Assembly: GCF_024349685.1 (NCBI RefSeq)
Contig: NZ_AP025944.1
Location: 4,346,001 to 4,410,000, forward strand
Reading direction: 5' to 3'
From: Pseudomonas sp. LRP2-20
GTDB taxonomy: Bacteria > Pseudomonadota > Gammaproteobacteria > Pseudomonadales > Pseudomonadaceae
Length of the DNA stretch: 64,000 bases
A program made the position numbers and the translations under genes. This document shows, piece after piece, positions 9,048 through 18,204 of this stretch (position 1 is the stretch's first letter; each line of letters begins with the position of its first letter). Under the pieces are notes generated by a model. That model made no database searches. It was not told the DNA's origin and was given only the letters and a program-made list of their open reading frames with translations.

Positions 9048-10669
9048 GTCGCTTCGGCGTCTTTGTTCTCAGCCTGTTGTGGGCCGTCATGGCCCAGGCC
9101 CTACCCACGCTGCAGGCGAGCGTCGACCGCACGCGCCTGGAGGCCGGCGAAACCCTTGAGCTGACCCTGGAAAGCCAGGACGTGACCCAGTTCGGCAAGC
9201 CCGACCTGCACGCCCTGGACAGCGACTTCGAAGTGCGCGGCACCCGCCAGCTGAACAGCCTGCACACCCTCGACGGCGAAACCCGCGCCAGCACCCGCTG
9301 GATCATCACCCTGCTGCCACGGCGCAGCGGTAGCCTGCGCATCCCCGAGCTGCAACTGGGCCAGTCGTTCAGCCAGGCCATCGACCTGCAGGTGCTGCAG
9401 GCCGACGCCAGCCGCCCGGAGGCCGCCTCGCAGGTGTTCGTCGAGGCCACCCTGGACAGCAACGACGTGTACGTGCAGGCCCAGGCCGTGCTGACCCTGC
9501 GCATTTACCATTCGGTGTCTCTGTACGATGACAGTAGCCTGAGCCCGCTGCAGCTGGAGAACGCCAAGGTCGAACCGCTGGGCGAATCGCGCACCTACGA
9601 GAAAGAAATCAACGGCGTGCGCCACGGGGTGATCGAGACCCGCTACGCGGTGTACCCGCAGCAGAGCGGCGACCTGGACATCCCACCACTGACCTTTACC
9701 GCCACCGCCGCCGACAACGGCCAGCAACCCGCCGGTACCGCCCGGGTTGGCCGCCAGGTGCAGGTCAGTTCATTGCCGCTGCGCCTGGCCGTACGCCCCA
9801 TCCCCGCAGCCTGGCCTGCCAACGTGCCCTGGCTGCCGGCACGTGAGCTGACCCTGGAAGAGCACTGGAATCCCGACCCGACCAGCCAGCAGCCACAGAT
9901 TGGCGACTCGCTGACGCGCAGTATCACCCTGCGCGCCGAGGGCCTGTCGAGCACCCAGCTGCCGCAGTTGCCTGCCACCGAAATCGTCGGCCTGCGCCGC
10001 TACCCGGACCAGCCGGTGCTGCGCAACGAGATCAGCGAGCGCGGCATGACTGCCAACCGCGAGGAGCGCGAAGCGCTGGTGCCGACCCACAGCGGCAAGC
10101 TGGCCCTGCCGGCAGTGGAAGTCACCTGGTGGAACACCCGCGAAGACCACCTGGAGCACAGCAGCCTGCCGGCGCGCACACTGGACGTGCAGGACAACCC
10201 GGCACTGAGCGCCGACACGCCGGTTGGCGACAGCAGCGGTGCCAATCACCTGCTCTGGCCCTGGCAGCTCGCCACCCTGCTGTTCGCCCTGACCACGGTG
10301 CTCGGCTTCGCCCTGTGGTGGCGCGCCCGCTCGCAACCGGCGGTATTGCGTGCTGCGCAGAACGGCCCGAGCCCACGCACCTTGCTGGACGACCTCAAGC
10401 GCGCGTGCCTGGCCAACGACCCGCAAGCTACACGCCAGGCGCTCGATGCCTGGGCGCGGCAGCAGCCGGAGACCCTGGCCGAGATGGCGGCGCGCTTCGT
10501 GCCGTTGTCGGATGCGCTGGATGGGTTGAACGGGGCGTTGTACAGCGAGAGCGGGCAGTATTGGCAGGGTGAGGATCTGTGGCGGGCCATTGGGACGATT
10601 CCGCCGGCGGAGCAGGTGTTGTTGCCGACTGGGGAGAGTGGGAGTTTACCGCCGCTTTATCCGAAGTGA
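9044..10669 (+). CDS. batD: BatD-like protein (oxygen-tolerance family)
   Basis: A 541-residue protein with an N-terminal signal peptide (FGVFVLSLLWAVMAQA, cleavage near residue 20), a long periplasmic region of beta-rich repeats (about 21-400) and a C-terminal membrane helix (about 408-428, LLWPWQLATLLFALTTVLGF) with a cytoplasmic tail. This is the architecture of BatD. It closes the operon and overlaps the previous gene by 4 bases (ATGA). The tail, about 110 residues, is rich in Ala and Leu and may contact the MoxR/DUF58 side of the complex (inference). The stop codon falls inside the left copy of a direct repeat that brackets the following accessory island. Confidence 0.88.
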   Translation: MSRFGVFVLSLLWAVMAQALPTLQASVDRTRLEAGETLELTLESQDVTQFGKPDLHALDSDFEVRGTRQLNSLHTLDGETRASTRWIITLLPRRSGSLRIPELQLGQSFSQAIDLQVLQADASRPEAASQVFVEATLDSNDVYVQAQAVLTLRIYHSVSLYDDSSLSPLQLENAKVEPLGESRTYEKEINGVRHGVIETRYAVYPQQSGDLDIPPLTFTATAADNGQQPAGTARVGRQVQVSSLPLRLAVRPIPAAWPANVPWLPARELTLEEHWNPDPTSQQPQIGDSLTRSITLRAEGLSSTQLPQLPATEIVGLRRYPDQPVLRNEISERGMTANREEREALVPTHSGKLALPAVEVTWWNTREDHLEHSSLPARTLDVQDNPALSADTPVGDSSGANHLLWPWQLATLLFALTTVLGFALWWRARSQPAVLRAAQNGPSPRTLLDDLKRACLANDPQATRQALDAWARQQPETLAEMAARFVPLSDALDGLNGALYSESGQYWQGEDLWRAIGTIPPAEQVLLPTGESGSLPPLYPK

Positions 10670-10707
10670 GGGGTGTGGCGCAGAGGTGCATGCCTTTGAA
10701 TTTTCAG
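10662..10707 (+). repeat. Left copy of a 46-bp direct repeat flanking the vgrG/Tle5 island
   Basis: This 46-bp segment, which includes the last codons and stop of batD, recurs in the same orientation at 17426-17471 with 39 of 46 positions identical by my count. Shared cores are CGAAGTGA, GGGTGTGGC and AGAGGTG. The two copies bracket the minus-strand secretion island. They could be a duplicated insertion target, an attachment-site-like sequence or a recombination footprint; no integrase or transposase gene lies between them. Confidence 0.6.
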
Positions 10708-10842
10708 CGCCCTTGAGACCGAGCGCCGCCCGCGCGGCGCATCGCGAGCTGCGCTCGCTCCTAAACGAAACGGTTGAGAAACAAATGTGAGCGAACCTGC
10801 TCGCGATGCGCCGCGCGGGGAGCGCTCGATCTCACAGGCGCT
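10706..10842. repeat. Inverted repeat, long-arm palindromic family (copy 1)
   Basis: Two arms of about 55 bases in opposite orientation (10706-10762 and 10789-10842) share the core GAGCGCCGCCCGCGCGGCGC and the flank ATCGCGAGCTGCGCTCGCTC, with several mismatches on the right arm. The same sequence forms the arms of the much better preserved palindrome at 58109-58352. It lies just 3' of batD and could end transcription of the Bat operon through its hairpin, but there is no clear U-run. The gap from 10670 to 10964 holds nothing else I recognise. Confidence 0.75.
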
Positions 10843-10964
10843 GAATTTCTTCGGCCAGGCACCTGTCAGCCCGGACGCAATCATGATTTTGGTCAATGCG
10901 TCCTTCGGCACTTGCGCGCGACCACTCTGATGCAGAGCATGATTTCGAGTGATAAAAAAGTGCA

Positions 10965-11273
10965 TTACTGCGGGGGCGATGCTTTTGCTTTAAATGTAAA
11001 TATAAGCATCAGACAGGCTTGCACAAACAAATAGACAGACAGATACAAACAGGATTCATATTTACCCCTACCGACAGCAAAGAAGACCATAGAGTAATAA
11101 GCCCCAGGAAGCGACAGGACAAATGAAATAAGAAATTGATACTTAGGAATACAATCCAAAGGTCGTTTCCCGCTGAGCAAGAATACGATCGCCTTGAAAG
11201 GAGCGTAACAGGCCCCGGAAAGCGGGATCGCCAAAATCACGGCTATTAATATATAGAGTAGAATGTCTGGCAT
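10965..11273 (-). CDS. Small hypothetical inner-membrane protein in the T6SS island
   Basis: A 102-residue protein that I do not recognise. It is almost wholly hydrophobic, with three likely membrane helices at about residues 4-24, 47-66 and 75-94, and a short charged C-terminus. The coding sequence is much more AT-rich than the surrounding chromosome, like the effector and Sel1 genes upstream of it. It starts 44 bases after the Sel1-repeat gene, with a purine-rich GGGGCGGATAG stretch before the ATG, so it is probably the last gene of the same transcription unit. It could be an accessory immunity factor or unrelated cargo. Confidence 0.6.
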   Translation of the reverse strand: MPDILLYILIAVILAIPLSGACYAPFKAIVFLLSGKRPLDCIPKYQFLISFVLSLPGAYYSMVFFAVGRGKYESCLYLSVYLFVQACLMLIFTFKAKASPPQ

Positions 11274-11317
11274 TTTCTATCCGCCCCTTTAATCCATGTT
11301 GTTTCCGTCAACCCGAT

Positions 11318-12352
11318 TTACATTGCTCGGGTTTTCTGCGGAAGACCAGTTTCTGGATCAAGATGTTTCTCTGCACTTAAACGCTCAACCAAGTCCTGAT
11401 TAGGCTTCACTAGGTTTTTTTTCGTCGCTCGCTCCTTCTGCCATTGAAACGAACCATCCCAACTGGGGAGCTGGGCTGGCGGAAGAGGTACGATATCATC
11501 TATATCGGGCAGCTTTGCTCCAAGCTGCTCATTTTCCTCTAAAAAATCACTTATTTTCTTGTATCTTACAGAGCGTTCCTTATCGACCTTCAATGCAATA
11601 TAATAAAGACTGTCTTCTGGCGGACCATCAAAAGCTTCTCCAAGTTTTCTGGCTGATGCAGCATCTCCCGATTTTACGCCTTGCTGATAAACCTGCACCG
11701 CTTCGTTATAATTGGCACTCACGCGTAGAGAAACCGCCAAATTCTCCGCAGCTCGCCTGTGCCCCTGGAAAGCCGCGCAACGACGCATCTCCGTCACTAC
11801 GCTATGTGTTCCTATAACACGACCCAACAGACTTGCAACATAGAACTGCGCATCAGGGCTTCCCAAGTCTGCCGCCTTACGGAAATAAACGTTTGCTTTA
11901 TCGCGATCCTGCTCAACGCCAAAACCTAACTCAAGGTAATGTGCCATATCATAATAGGCGCCAGGTATGCCTTGAGCTATAGCGCTTTCAACAAGTTCAA
12001 TTGTTTCCTTTTGTGGGTCGGGAGAATTAGCCAGCCCCTGAGAGATGAGTGCTTGCAAATTGGTAGAAGCTTTGTAGTGACCATGAGATGCTGCAATACG
12101 ATAGTATTTTGCAATTTCATTGAAATCCTTGGGCCCCTCCTGTTGCTCTAGAAAAAGCCCGTACTTATAAAGCGAATCTACGCTTGGATCCAATGGCGGA
12201 AGCACATCAGCCTCACGACGGCATTCAAACGTGAGATCTTTATACATTTCGGACGTATCGGACGTTTCAGACCGCATTGGCATTAGGTGCTCCTCAAATG
12301 CTATAGTTAAGCCAACAAAAACAACACACGCGATATATATATACTTATACAT
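11318..12352 (-). CDS. Sel1-repeat protein, probable Tle5 immunity protein
   Basis: A 344-residue protein with an N-terminal hydrophobic segment (about residues 3-18, signal peptide or anchor) followed by helical repeats of the Sel1/TPR type. Clear units are YYRIAASHGHYKA, YDMAHYLELGFGVEQD with VYFRKAADLGSPDAQ, and a later AVQVYQQGVKSGDAASA. It starts 1 base after the phospholipase gene, so the pair is translationally linked. In P. aeruginosa the periplasmic immunity proteins of the Tle5 phospholipases PldA and PldB are Sel1-repeat proteins encoded beside the effector; the same arrangement here makes an immunity role likely. Periplasmic location is inferred from the N-terminus. The gene is AT-rich. 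Confidence 0.8.
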   Translation of the reverse strand: MYKYIYIACVVFVGLTIAFEEHLMPMRSETSDTSEMYKDLTFECRREADVLPPLDPSVDSLYKYGLFLEQQEGPKDFNEIAKYYRIAASHGHYKASTNLQALISQGLANSPDPQKETIELVESAIAQGIPGAYYDMAHYLELGFGVEQDRDKANVYFRKAADLGSPDAQFYVASLLGRVIGTHSVVTEMRRCAAFQGHRRAAENLAVSLRVSANYNEAVQVYQQGVKSGDAASARKLGEAFDGPPEDSLYYIALKVDKERSVRYKKISDFLEENEQLGAKLPDIDDIVPLPPAQLPSWDGSFQWQKERATKKNLVKPNQDLVERLSAEKHLDPETGLPQKTRAM

Positions 12353-12353
12353 T

Positions 12354-14276
12354 TTAATCCAAATTTTTACGTGCTGGGCTGCCGCGAAAGAATTCTATCA
12401 GCGAAGCATAAGGAGCTTTTTTCTGATCCAATGATGAAATTTTATTGTGTTCTTGACGTTGATTATTTTCCAAAATAATGTCATTCCACTTTAGAAATGC
12501 TTGCGCTGCATCGTCTTGCGCACCCATCCCCTTCGTATGTATATCCCAAAGGTGCTGGCGAAGAGGTTTTGACAACGCAGGACTCTCATGACATATATTG
12601 AGCTCGCTGTCGACCTCCATGCTGCGTATGTTTATATTGGCGGAGCCTAACGTCGTGAATACATCATCGATTATCGCTAGCTTGCTATGAATATAAACGG
12701 GCATCCAGTTATCTGGCGGTGAATCAGGAGCGACCAATGTGCAGATGTGCACTTTGAGCCCTGGGATCTCTACTGGAACAATGGCTGCATCTTTCTTGGT
12801 CGCAATCGACGCCTCAAGCTCCTTCTGCCTGGCTTCTGCCGCTGCGACTTTGGCTTCACGCTCATTTTTCATCTTTTGCAAGAGCGTGGAATCTACCAGG
12901 GGTTGTGCAACATAGTTCAGTGACATCAAGGATTGCCTGGCGCTTATCGTTTCTGAGCGTGCAAGCCTAAGTTGTTCATCCAGCTTTTCATTACGCTCAA
13001 GCTTCGAAACGGTAGGCATGACATCTTCCCGCCCCAGGCTGCGCAACATCCTGTGAGTGTTCATTGAGCCGTCACCCATTCCTTCGTCGCTTGAGTTAGT
13101 CACGACAAACAGGTAAATGGCTCCATGTTTCGCATGGTTCCTGCCCCACTCCAGCTGCTTTTGCGCCGCTTTTTTTATTGCGGTTGCAACAGGCTCCCAT
13201 CTGAAATACTGATTCTCCATGTATATATAATTTGTGACGTTATTGGTCGCCTTCAGATAAAGCGCCTTGATATCATGCACCCCTTCCTGCTGCTGCGTAC
13301 GAAGCAATTGCGCCATGACAGGTGTGCCTGCATCGGGTCGAACCTTTAAATTCGCTGCACTATTTTTACGTTTCGACAGCAGATCAACGCCGGTTTCACG
13401 CTTCCACGCCTGACAGAAGTTGTGATTGAGGTGCTCAAGGATCGGCCCTGTTACTTTGCTGGAGATGTCCTGCCGCGGCGTTGCACCATTTCTACCAAAA
13501 CGAGCGTGCATCCTCTCATAGCTGTGATCGTCCTTATCCCAGTATGCGTCTAACGTGTTGTGCCCCATGACAAAGCCTATAGCTTTATCAGGCTTTTCAT
13601 AGTCAATGAGCACCATTTTTTGATGATGGGTAGGAGCAGCCGACATCGCCCCAGTGCTCAAGAGTTTATTAAGTTTTGAACCGTTCTTATCCGCACCGTT
13701 CACGAGAAGCTGCCAAACAATCTCCACGCGCTCTATGGCCCCAAAGCCCCGCGTCGCAAACTCTACATTCTTCAGGTAGTAGGGTGAATCATTCAGTATA
13801 GAGTTTCGATCAGCTACGCCAGTGAGCCGGGCTTGCTCATACCATTTCAAATCATACTCTTCTTGCGCGTCATTACGATTTTGCTTCCCTGCAGAAAAAT
13901 AACTTATTGCATTGTTGCCGGGCGTTGGATTTTCCATGAATTGTGCTGGCGGTAGATACCAGCAAAGAATCCTGACCTTTACGCCCTCAGCCCCTTTTTT
14001 TACCAGCAAATCCCCTATACACAAATCGCCCGTATTGCCATTGCGCTTGAAATGCATCGAGGGCTGAAAGCCCCAGCAGATATAATCAATGCTTGTTGTA
14101 GCAGCCATGATCGCATCATACAGCGCACCAAACGCACGTTCGCCATTCACCAAGGGCTCAAACGTTGCCGGGACCGGGTGATACTCAGTTTTTTGTAAAA
14201 ACCACGGAAGATTTAACGTGGCTGACGTTGTTTTACCCGTAGCGATCGGAGAAGTAATTGAACTGGAGGTCGTCAT
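12354..14276 (-). CDS. Phospholipase D-type T6SS effector (Tle5-like)
   Basis: A 640-residue phospholipase D superfamily protein with two HxKxxxxD motifs: HQKMVLID at about residues 218-225 and HSKLAIID at about 530-537. Each is followed by the downstream Gly/Ser-Asn motif (GHN, GSANIN). Two motifs in one chain are the norm for PLD enzymes and give one joint active site, likely cleaving phosphatidylethanolamine-type lipids. There is no signal peptide, as expected for VgrG-delivered cargo. The ATG directly follows the vgrG stop codon, with AGGAG 7 bases upstream inside the vgrG end. PldA and PldB of P. aeruginosa are the best-known relatives. Composition is clearly more AT-rich than the flanking core genes. 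Confidence 0.87.
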   Translation of the reverse strand: MTTSSSITSPIATGKTTSATLNLPWFLQKTEYHPVPATFEPLVNGERAFGALYDAIMAATTSIDYICWGFQPSMHFKRNGNTGDLCIGDLLVKKGAEGVKVRILCWYLPPAQFMENPTPGNNAISYFSAGKQNRNDAQEEYDLKWYEQARLTGVADRNSILNDSPYYLKNVEFATRGFGAIERVEIVWQLLVNGADKNGSKLNKLLSTGAMSAAPTHHQKMVLIDYEKPDKAIGFVMGHNTLDAYWDKDDHSYERMHARFGRNGATPRQDISSKVTGPILEHLNHNFCQAWKRETGVDLLSKRKNSAANLKVRPDAGTPVMAQLLRTQQQEGVHDIKALYLKATNNVTNYIYMENQYFRWEPVATAIKKAAQKQLEWGRNHAKHGAIYLFVVTNSSDEGMGDGSMNTHRMLRSLGREDVMPTVSKLERNEKLDEQLRLARSETISARQSLMSLNYVAQPLVDSTLLQKMKNEREAKVAAAEARQKELEASIATKKDAAIVPVEIPGLKVHICTLVAPDSPPDNWMPVYIHSKLAIIDDVFTTLGSANINIRSMEVDSELNICHESPALSKPLRQHLWDIHTKGMGAQDDAAQAFLKWNDIILENNQRQEHNKISSLDQKKAPYASLIEFFRGSPARKNLD

Positions 14277-17160
14277 TTAATTCTCCTCTGAATTTGGGTT
14301 GTTAAGCGATGCATAGCTGTCTCTGAAAAAGCTACGCGTGCCGGGCTGGTTGACATCCGGATGGGTTTTGCTTTCGTGGCGGTGAAAGCCGCTATTAGCC
14401 AGTTCGGCATTTTTGTTTTCTCCCTTGTACTGGCCGCCTACAGGTATGTCATAGCGAATCCCATTTGCAAGTTCTACGGTATAGTCAGATGTCGTCGGGT
14501 GGTGGTCGACAGCTATCATTCCGGACTTGTCCATCACCCCCTGCCCGATCATTGAGCCGCCAGCATAAAGTTTGTAAGGCATGCCAGCCCAAGCGCCAGA
14601 GCTGCCCGCATTTGTATTCCCGGCAAAGAACGACAGGCTCTGGGTCACAGACGATTCAGGCCAGGCCGGGCTCTCCCGGTTGAGCTGTGCCGGCCCGCTG
14701 AACATCTTCTTCGCCCCTTTGATATCAATCGTCCCTGGCGCATGAATCTCGATGTTGCCGTCCTTGATGCGGATGTAGCCGCCACCGCTGGTGAGCAAGA
14801 TGCCTTCCTGCGCGGCGACTTCGATGCCGGCGGCGGTGGAAGTGATCTTTATGCCTTGTTTGGCAATCAGCTCCATAGCATCGCTCTGCGCCTGCAATTC
14901 CACCTTGCCCTTGGCGGCAAACAGCTTCGCCCCGGCGTTCTGCGCAAACAGGCTGATGCTTTGCACCACGCTGGCCAGCAGCGACTTGCCGCTGGCGATA
15001 CTGACATCCTCACCCGTGCTCACGGTCAGGTGCTTGCCGCTGTGCAGGTGGGTGTTCTGCGGCGTGGCGGTGGCGATGTCGGCCGGGGAGGAAGCGATCA
15101 GCAGTGGCTTCTGGTACCCCGGCGTCTTGCCGCGGCCGCCGCTGCGGATCGCCCAGGCGGTGTCGCCGCCGTTGCGTTGCTGCTCGCTCGGGCCCTGACT
15201 GGGGCTGCTGTTGTCGCTGCCGTAGGTGACGTCGGTATCGGCGTTGAGCTGGGTCAGGCTGTCGAGGCCGGCTTGCAGGGCGTCGGCGTTGTGCTGTTTG
15301 GCCGTGTCGGAAAGGGTCTTGAGGCGCTGTTCGCTGTTCTGCAGCTGTTGCTGGGCTTCGCTGATGTCGAGCTGGGCGCCCTGGGCGTTGCTGCGCTTCC
15401 AGGTGCTCAGGTACAGGCCCTGCTGGGCGCGCAGGGCGCCGTAGGCGTCGGTGCGCAGTTCGAAGCCAGTGCCGCGCAGGGCGCCGCGGTTGTTGCCGCG
15501 CTGGTCGATCAGGTAGCCAAGGTTGAGCTGGGTGTGGCCGTGGCTGCTGTGCAACTGGGTGCGTACCTGGCCGGTGGAATCGTCCATCACCCACTGGTTG
15601 AAGCCACCGCCGCCGATTTCCTTGCTCTTGTAGCCGCTCATCAAACCGCTGGAGTGCCAGGCCGGTTTGTGGCCGCCGTATACCTGGCCCATGATCAGCG
15701 GGCGGTCGATGTCGTTGTCGAGGAAGGTGACCACCACTTCTTCACCGGCCCGTGGCACGTGCACGCTGCCCCAGTCCGGGCCGCTGCTCGGTTGCAGCAT
15801 GCGTAGCCAGCAAGAGGAAAGCTCGCCGTCCTGGCTGAGGCGGTCCCAGTGGAAACGCACACAGACGCGGTTGAGGCTGTCGGTGAACAGCTCATGGCCG
15901 CTGGGGGTGACCACCACGGCGGTCTGCGGGCCAGGGCTGGTGGGCTTGGCGTGCTCGAACGGGCTGCGGTAGGGCGCGTTGTGCAGCTGGCCTTCGAAGG
16001 TGCTGAAGAAGAAGCCGTAGGAGGCTTCGCTGAGCTTCGAGCCGAGCAGTGAATCGTCCGGTGCCGGGCGTACCGATTTGAACAAGGGTGCCAGGCTGCC
16101 GGGGGCTTCGCGGCGCTGCTGGGCCATGGGCAGGTTACTTTCGGCAAAGAACTGCACTTCGATCAGCAGGAACTGCCGGGCCTCGGCGGCCTTGCGCTCG
16201 TACAGCGGGTGCTGGGTCAGTTCGAACCAGCGGCCGGCCTGCAACTTGCGCACGCCGCCTTGGCCGTGCACGCGGCGGGCCTGGGACTCGTGCTGTTCTC
16301 TGCACGCGGCTGAGCCAGTCGCCGCGCTCCTGTTTCTGCCAGTTGTACTGGCCCTGGTATTCGTAACGCTCAAGGGCCGCCGGGGCGGAGGCGGCCTGCA
16401 AGGCCGGCATCACACTTTCCCGCGGCTGGCTGTGGGCCAGGTAATCGACGCTGCGCCAGTTGAGCTTGCCGCTGAGCAGTTGCGAGCCGGTGCTCCACTG
16501 GGTGATGCCGTCCTGCTTCTGGGTCACGCTCTGGGTGTGGAACGGCAGTTGCTGCGGGGCGAGGGCGGGCAAGGTGTCGTTGCTGTCGGTGAAGACGATG
16601 CAGTGGCTGTCGGCCTCGTGCTCGACGTACCAGAAGATGCCTTCGAGCTCGCACCAGCGCTGCACGAAGTTGGCGTCGGTCTCGTTGAACTGGGTGACGT
16701 AGGACAGCGGCGCGTATTCGCGGCGCAGGTCGAGGCGGTAGTTGCCTTTGGCTTGTTCATACTGGGCGAACACCGCTTCGAGGATGGCGGGCAGGGCCTT
16801 GTCCTGCCAGATGCGGCAGTCGCTGCGGTATTCGAGCAGGCTGAACCAAGGCGCGAACACCAGTTGCCAGTCGTGCAGACCGCCGTCGCTGCCGAGGTAG
16901 CGCACGCTCTCGACCAAGCCATGGCGCGGGGCCTGGCTGCCGTCGTCGCAGAGCAGGGCGAGGCTGACGGGTTGGCCGATGAGTTTTTCCGGGTCGTACT
17001 CGGTGTCCTGCACCAGCACGTCGAGGGTGTAGCGCGGGGTGCGGCCGATGCGCTCGACGCCGTGGGCGCGCAGGGCCTGCAGCTGATCGGCACCCAACGG
17101 GGTGGTCAGCTGCAGCAGGCGGCCGCTTTGCGAAAGCGGGGTGCCGAAGGTCAGGTCCAT
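14277..17160 (-). pseudogene. vgrG: vgrG (type VI spike protein), interrupted by a frameshift
   Basis: Two overlapping reading frames together make one VgrG of about 960 residues. The N-terminal frame (from 17160) carries the gp27-like baseplate region, for example LTFGTPLSQSGRLLQLTTPL and QLVFAPWFSLLEYRSD. It loses homology after WLSRVQ near base 16300. The second frame resumes there with EQHESQARRVHGQGG and runs through the gp5-like OB region (DNDIDRPLIMGQVYGG) and the DUF2345 needle to an extension of about 130 residues. Removing one base (or adding two) near 16297-16303 restores the frame. The start at 17160 has GGAG 9 bases upstream; an ATG at 17175 lacks one. The break may be real, a programmed shift or a sequence error. 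Confidence 0.8.
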
Positions 17161-17425
17161 TGAAAAGTTCTCCATTTACTGACGATACACATCAGAGGCA
17201 ACTTAACGCCGCGCCAGTACCAAGTGCCCGACCAACGCGCCCAAGGCTCTGGGCCACTGGCTCGCTCAGTCAGATCCTTGAGCGTTGTTGCTTGCGCGTC
17301 TTTGAGGTTCGAAAACCGGAAGCTAGGCCTTCGGTCATAGACCGTCAACAAACGAAATGTTCAATGCGAAGGCATAGTTTGTAGGACGCGAACCACAATA
17401 TGCCCAAGGCCGTTCGCGTCCTGCA
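17161..17425. other. Gene-poor gap upstream of vgrG
   Basis: This stretch, together with the direct-repeat copy that follows it up to the DUF2628 gene, holds no gene I can support. Short open frames here have no ribosome site or recognisable protein. It should contain the promoter of vgrG, but I see no confident -35/-10 pair. Confidence 0.5.
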
Positions 17426-17471
17426 CGAAGTGAAGGGTGTGGCTGAGAGGTGTATGCCTTCGGATCTTCAG
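17426..17471 (+). repeat. Right copy of the 46-bp direct repeat flanking the vgrG/Tle5 island
   Basis: Same-orientation partner of 10662-10707, with 39 of 46 positions matching by my count. Here it lies in non-coding DNA between vgrG and the DUF2628 gene. The similarity stops sharply at both ends. Confidence 0.6.
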
Positions 17472-17505
17472 TCATACACCTAGGGCCCCAGCCGCAAGCA
17501 GAAAC

Positions 17506-17937
17506 TCAGATAACCCGTTGTCCCTCAAACGGGTTCCAGCCATTCAGCCCTTTGGTTTGCTTCATGTAGTAAGCCCGATTGCTCAGGAAACTATAAAGAA
17601 ATGCAAACGCCATGCTGAGCCCGTTATCCACCGGCCGCGGGATCTCACTCCCAGTCACCGCCTCGACGACGCCCAGCAGCAAACCAAGGGCGATCATGAT
17701 AGCCAGCATGACCAGGTTCTTCTTCCACAATCCCAGCACGAACCAGTAGATCGGGCCGAAGAAGAAGCCAATGAAGTTATTGTTGATCAGCAGCTTCTTG
17801 CGAAATGGCAAGGCGCGGAAAGCGGCTTTGTAAGGCTCGGAAGTCGGGGCGCCGTACTGATCGAAGAAGGCGAAACGCTCTTGCCATTTAGGCTTGAGAT
17901 TGCCAGAGGTAGATTGGGATTGCGGGATACCTTCCAT
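17506..17937 (-). CDS. DUF2628 domain-containing membrane protein
   Basis: A 143-residue protein. The N-terminal soluble part carries KWQERFAFFDQYGAPTSEPY and FRALPFRKKLLINNNFIGFF, which is characteristic of DUF2628, followed by two or three membrane segments (about residues 55-70, 74-95 and 105-120). A short C-terminal tail contains NPFEGQRVI. The family is widespread in proteobacteria with no established function. It is GC-rich like the core genome and lies just outside the direct repeat, so it is probably not island cargo. Confidence 0.85.
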   Translation of the reverse strand: MEGIPQSQSTSGNLKPKWQERFAFFDQYGAPTSEPYKAAFRALPFRKKLLINNNFIGFFFGPIYWFVLGLWKKNLVMLAIMIALGLLLGVVEAVTGSEIPRPVDNGLSMAFAFLYSFLSNRAYYMKQTKGLNGWNPFEGQRVI

Positions 17938-18204
17938 GGGGAGCTCCGTGATGATCGTCCGTGGGTGTTAAATGGCCATGAACTTGGCCGGTTCGGAGGG
18001 TAGGTCAGCATTGGCTTGCCAGCAACTTCAGAAATGCCGGTAGAGCGCGAACCCTGTCACGGATTGGGCAAAACGCTTGGCCCAGCGCAGTCATAAAAGG
18101 CGTGACTGCCGTGTCGCCCGGGCTTGGGTTACCATACCTGGCTCCGCAAAGCCCATCATTCACGCCAAGCCCCGGCTTGCTGACTCGACACCAACAGGTC
18201 ATCC

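Noticed and set aside
10774..11034. Plus-strand frame through the inverted repeat downstream of batD
   Set aside because: It runs through palindromic repeat DNA and overlaps the minus-strand membrane protein end; no start signal.
14277..16373. 698-residue frame as a stand-alone gene starting at 16373
   Set aside because: Its first 26 or so residues are out-of-frame vgrG sequence; homology begins only after the frameshift, so it is the second part of vgrG.
17151..17351. Short minus-strand frame covering the vgrG start
   Set aside because: It overlaps the vgrG start, has no ribosome site and no recognisable protein.
10662..17471. Prophage or integrative element carrying the T6SS genes
   Set aside because: No integrase, transposase, phage structural gene or tRNA attachment site lies between the repeats; VgrG resembles a phage spike but belongs to T6SS.
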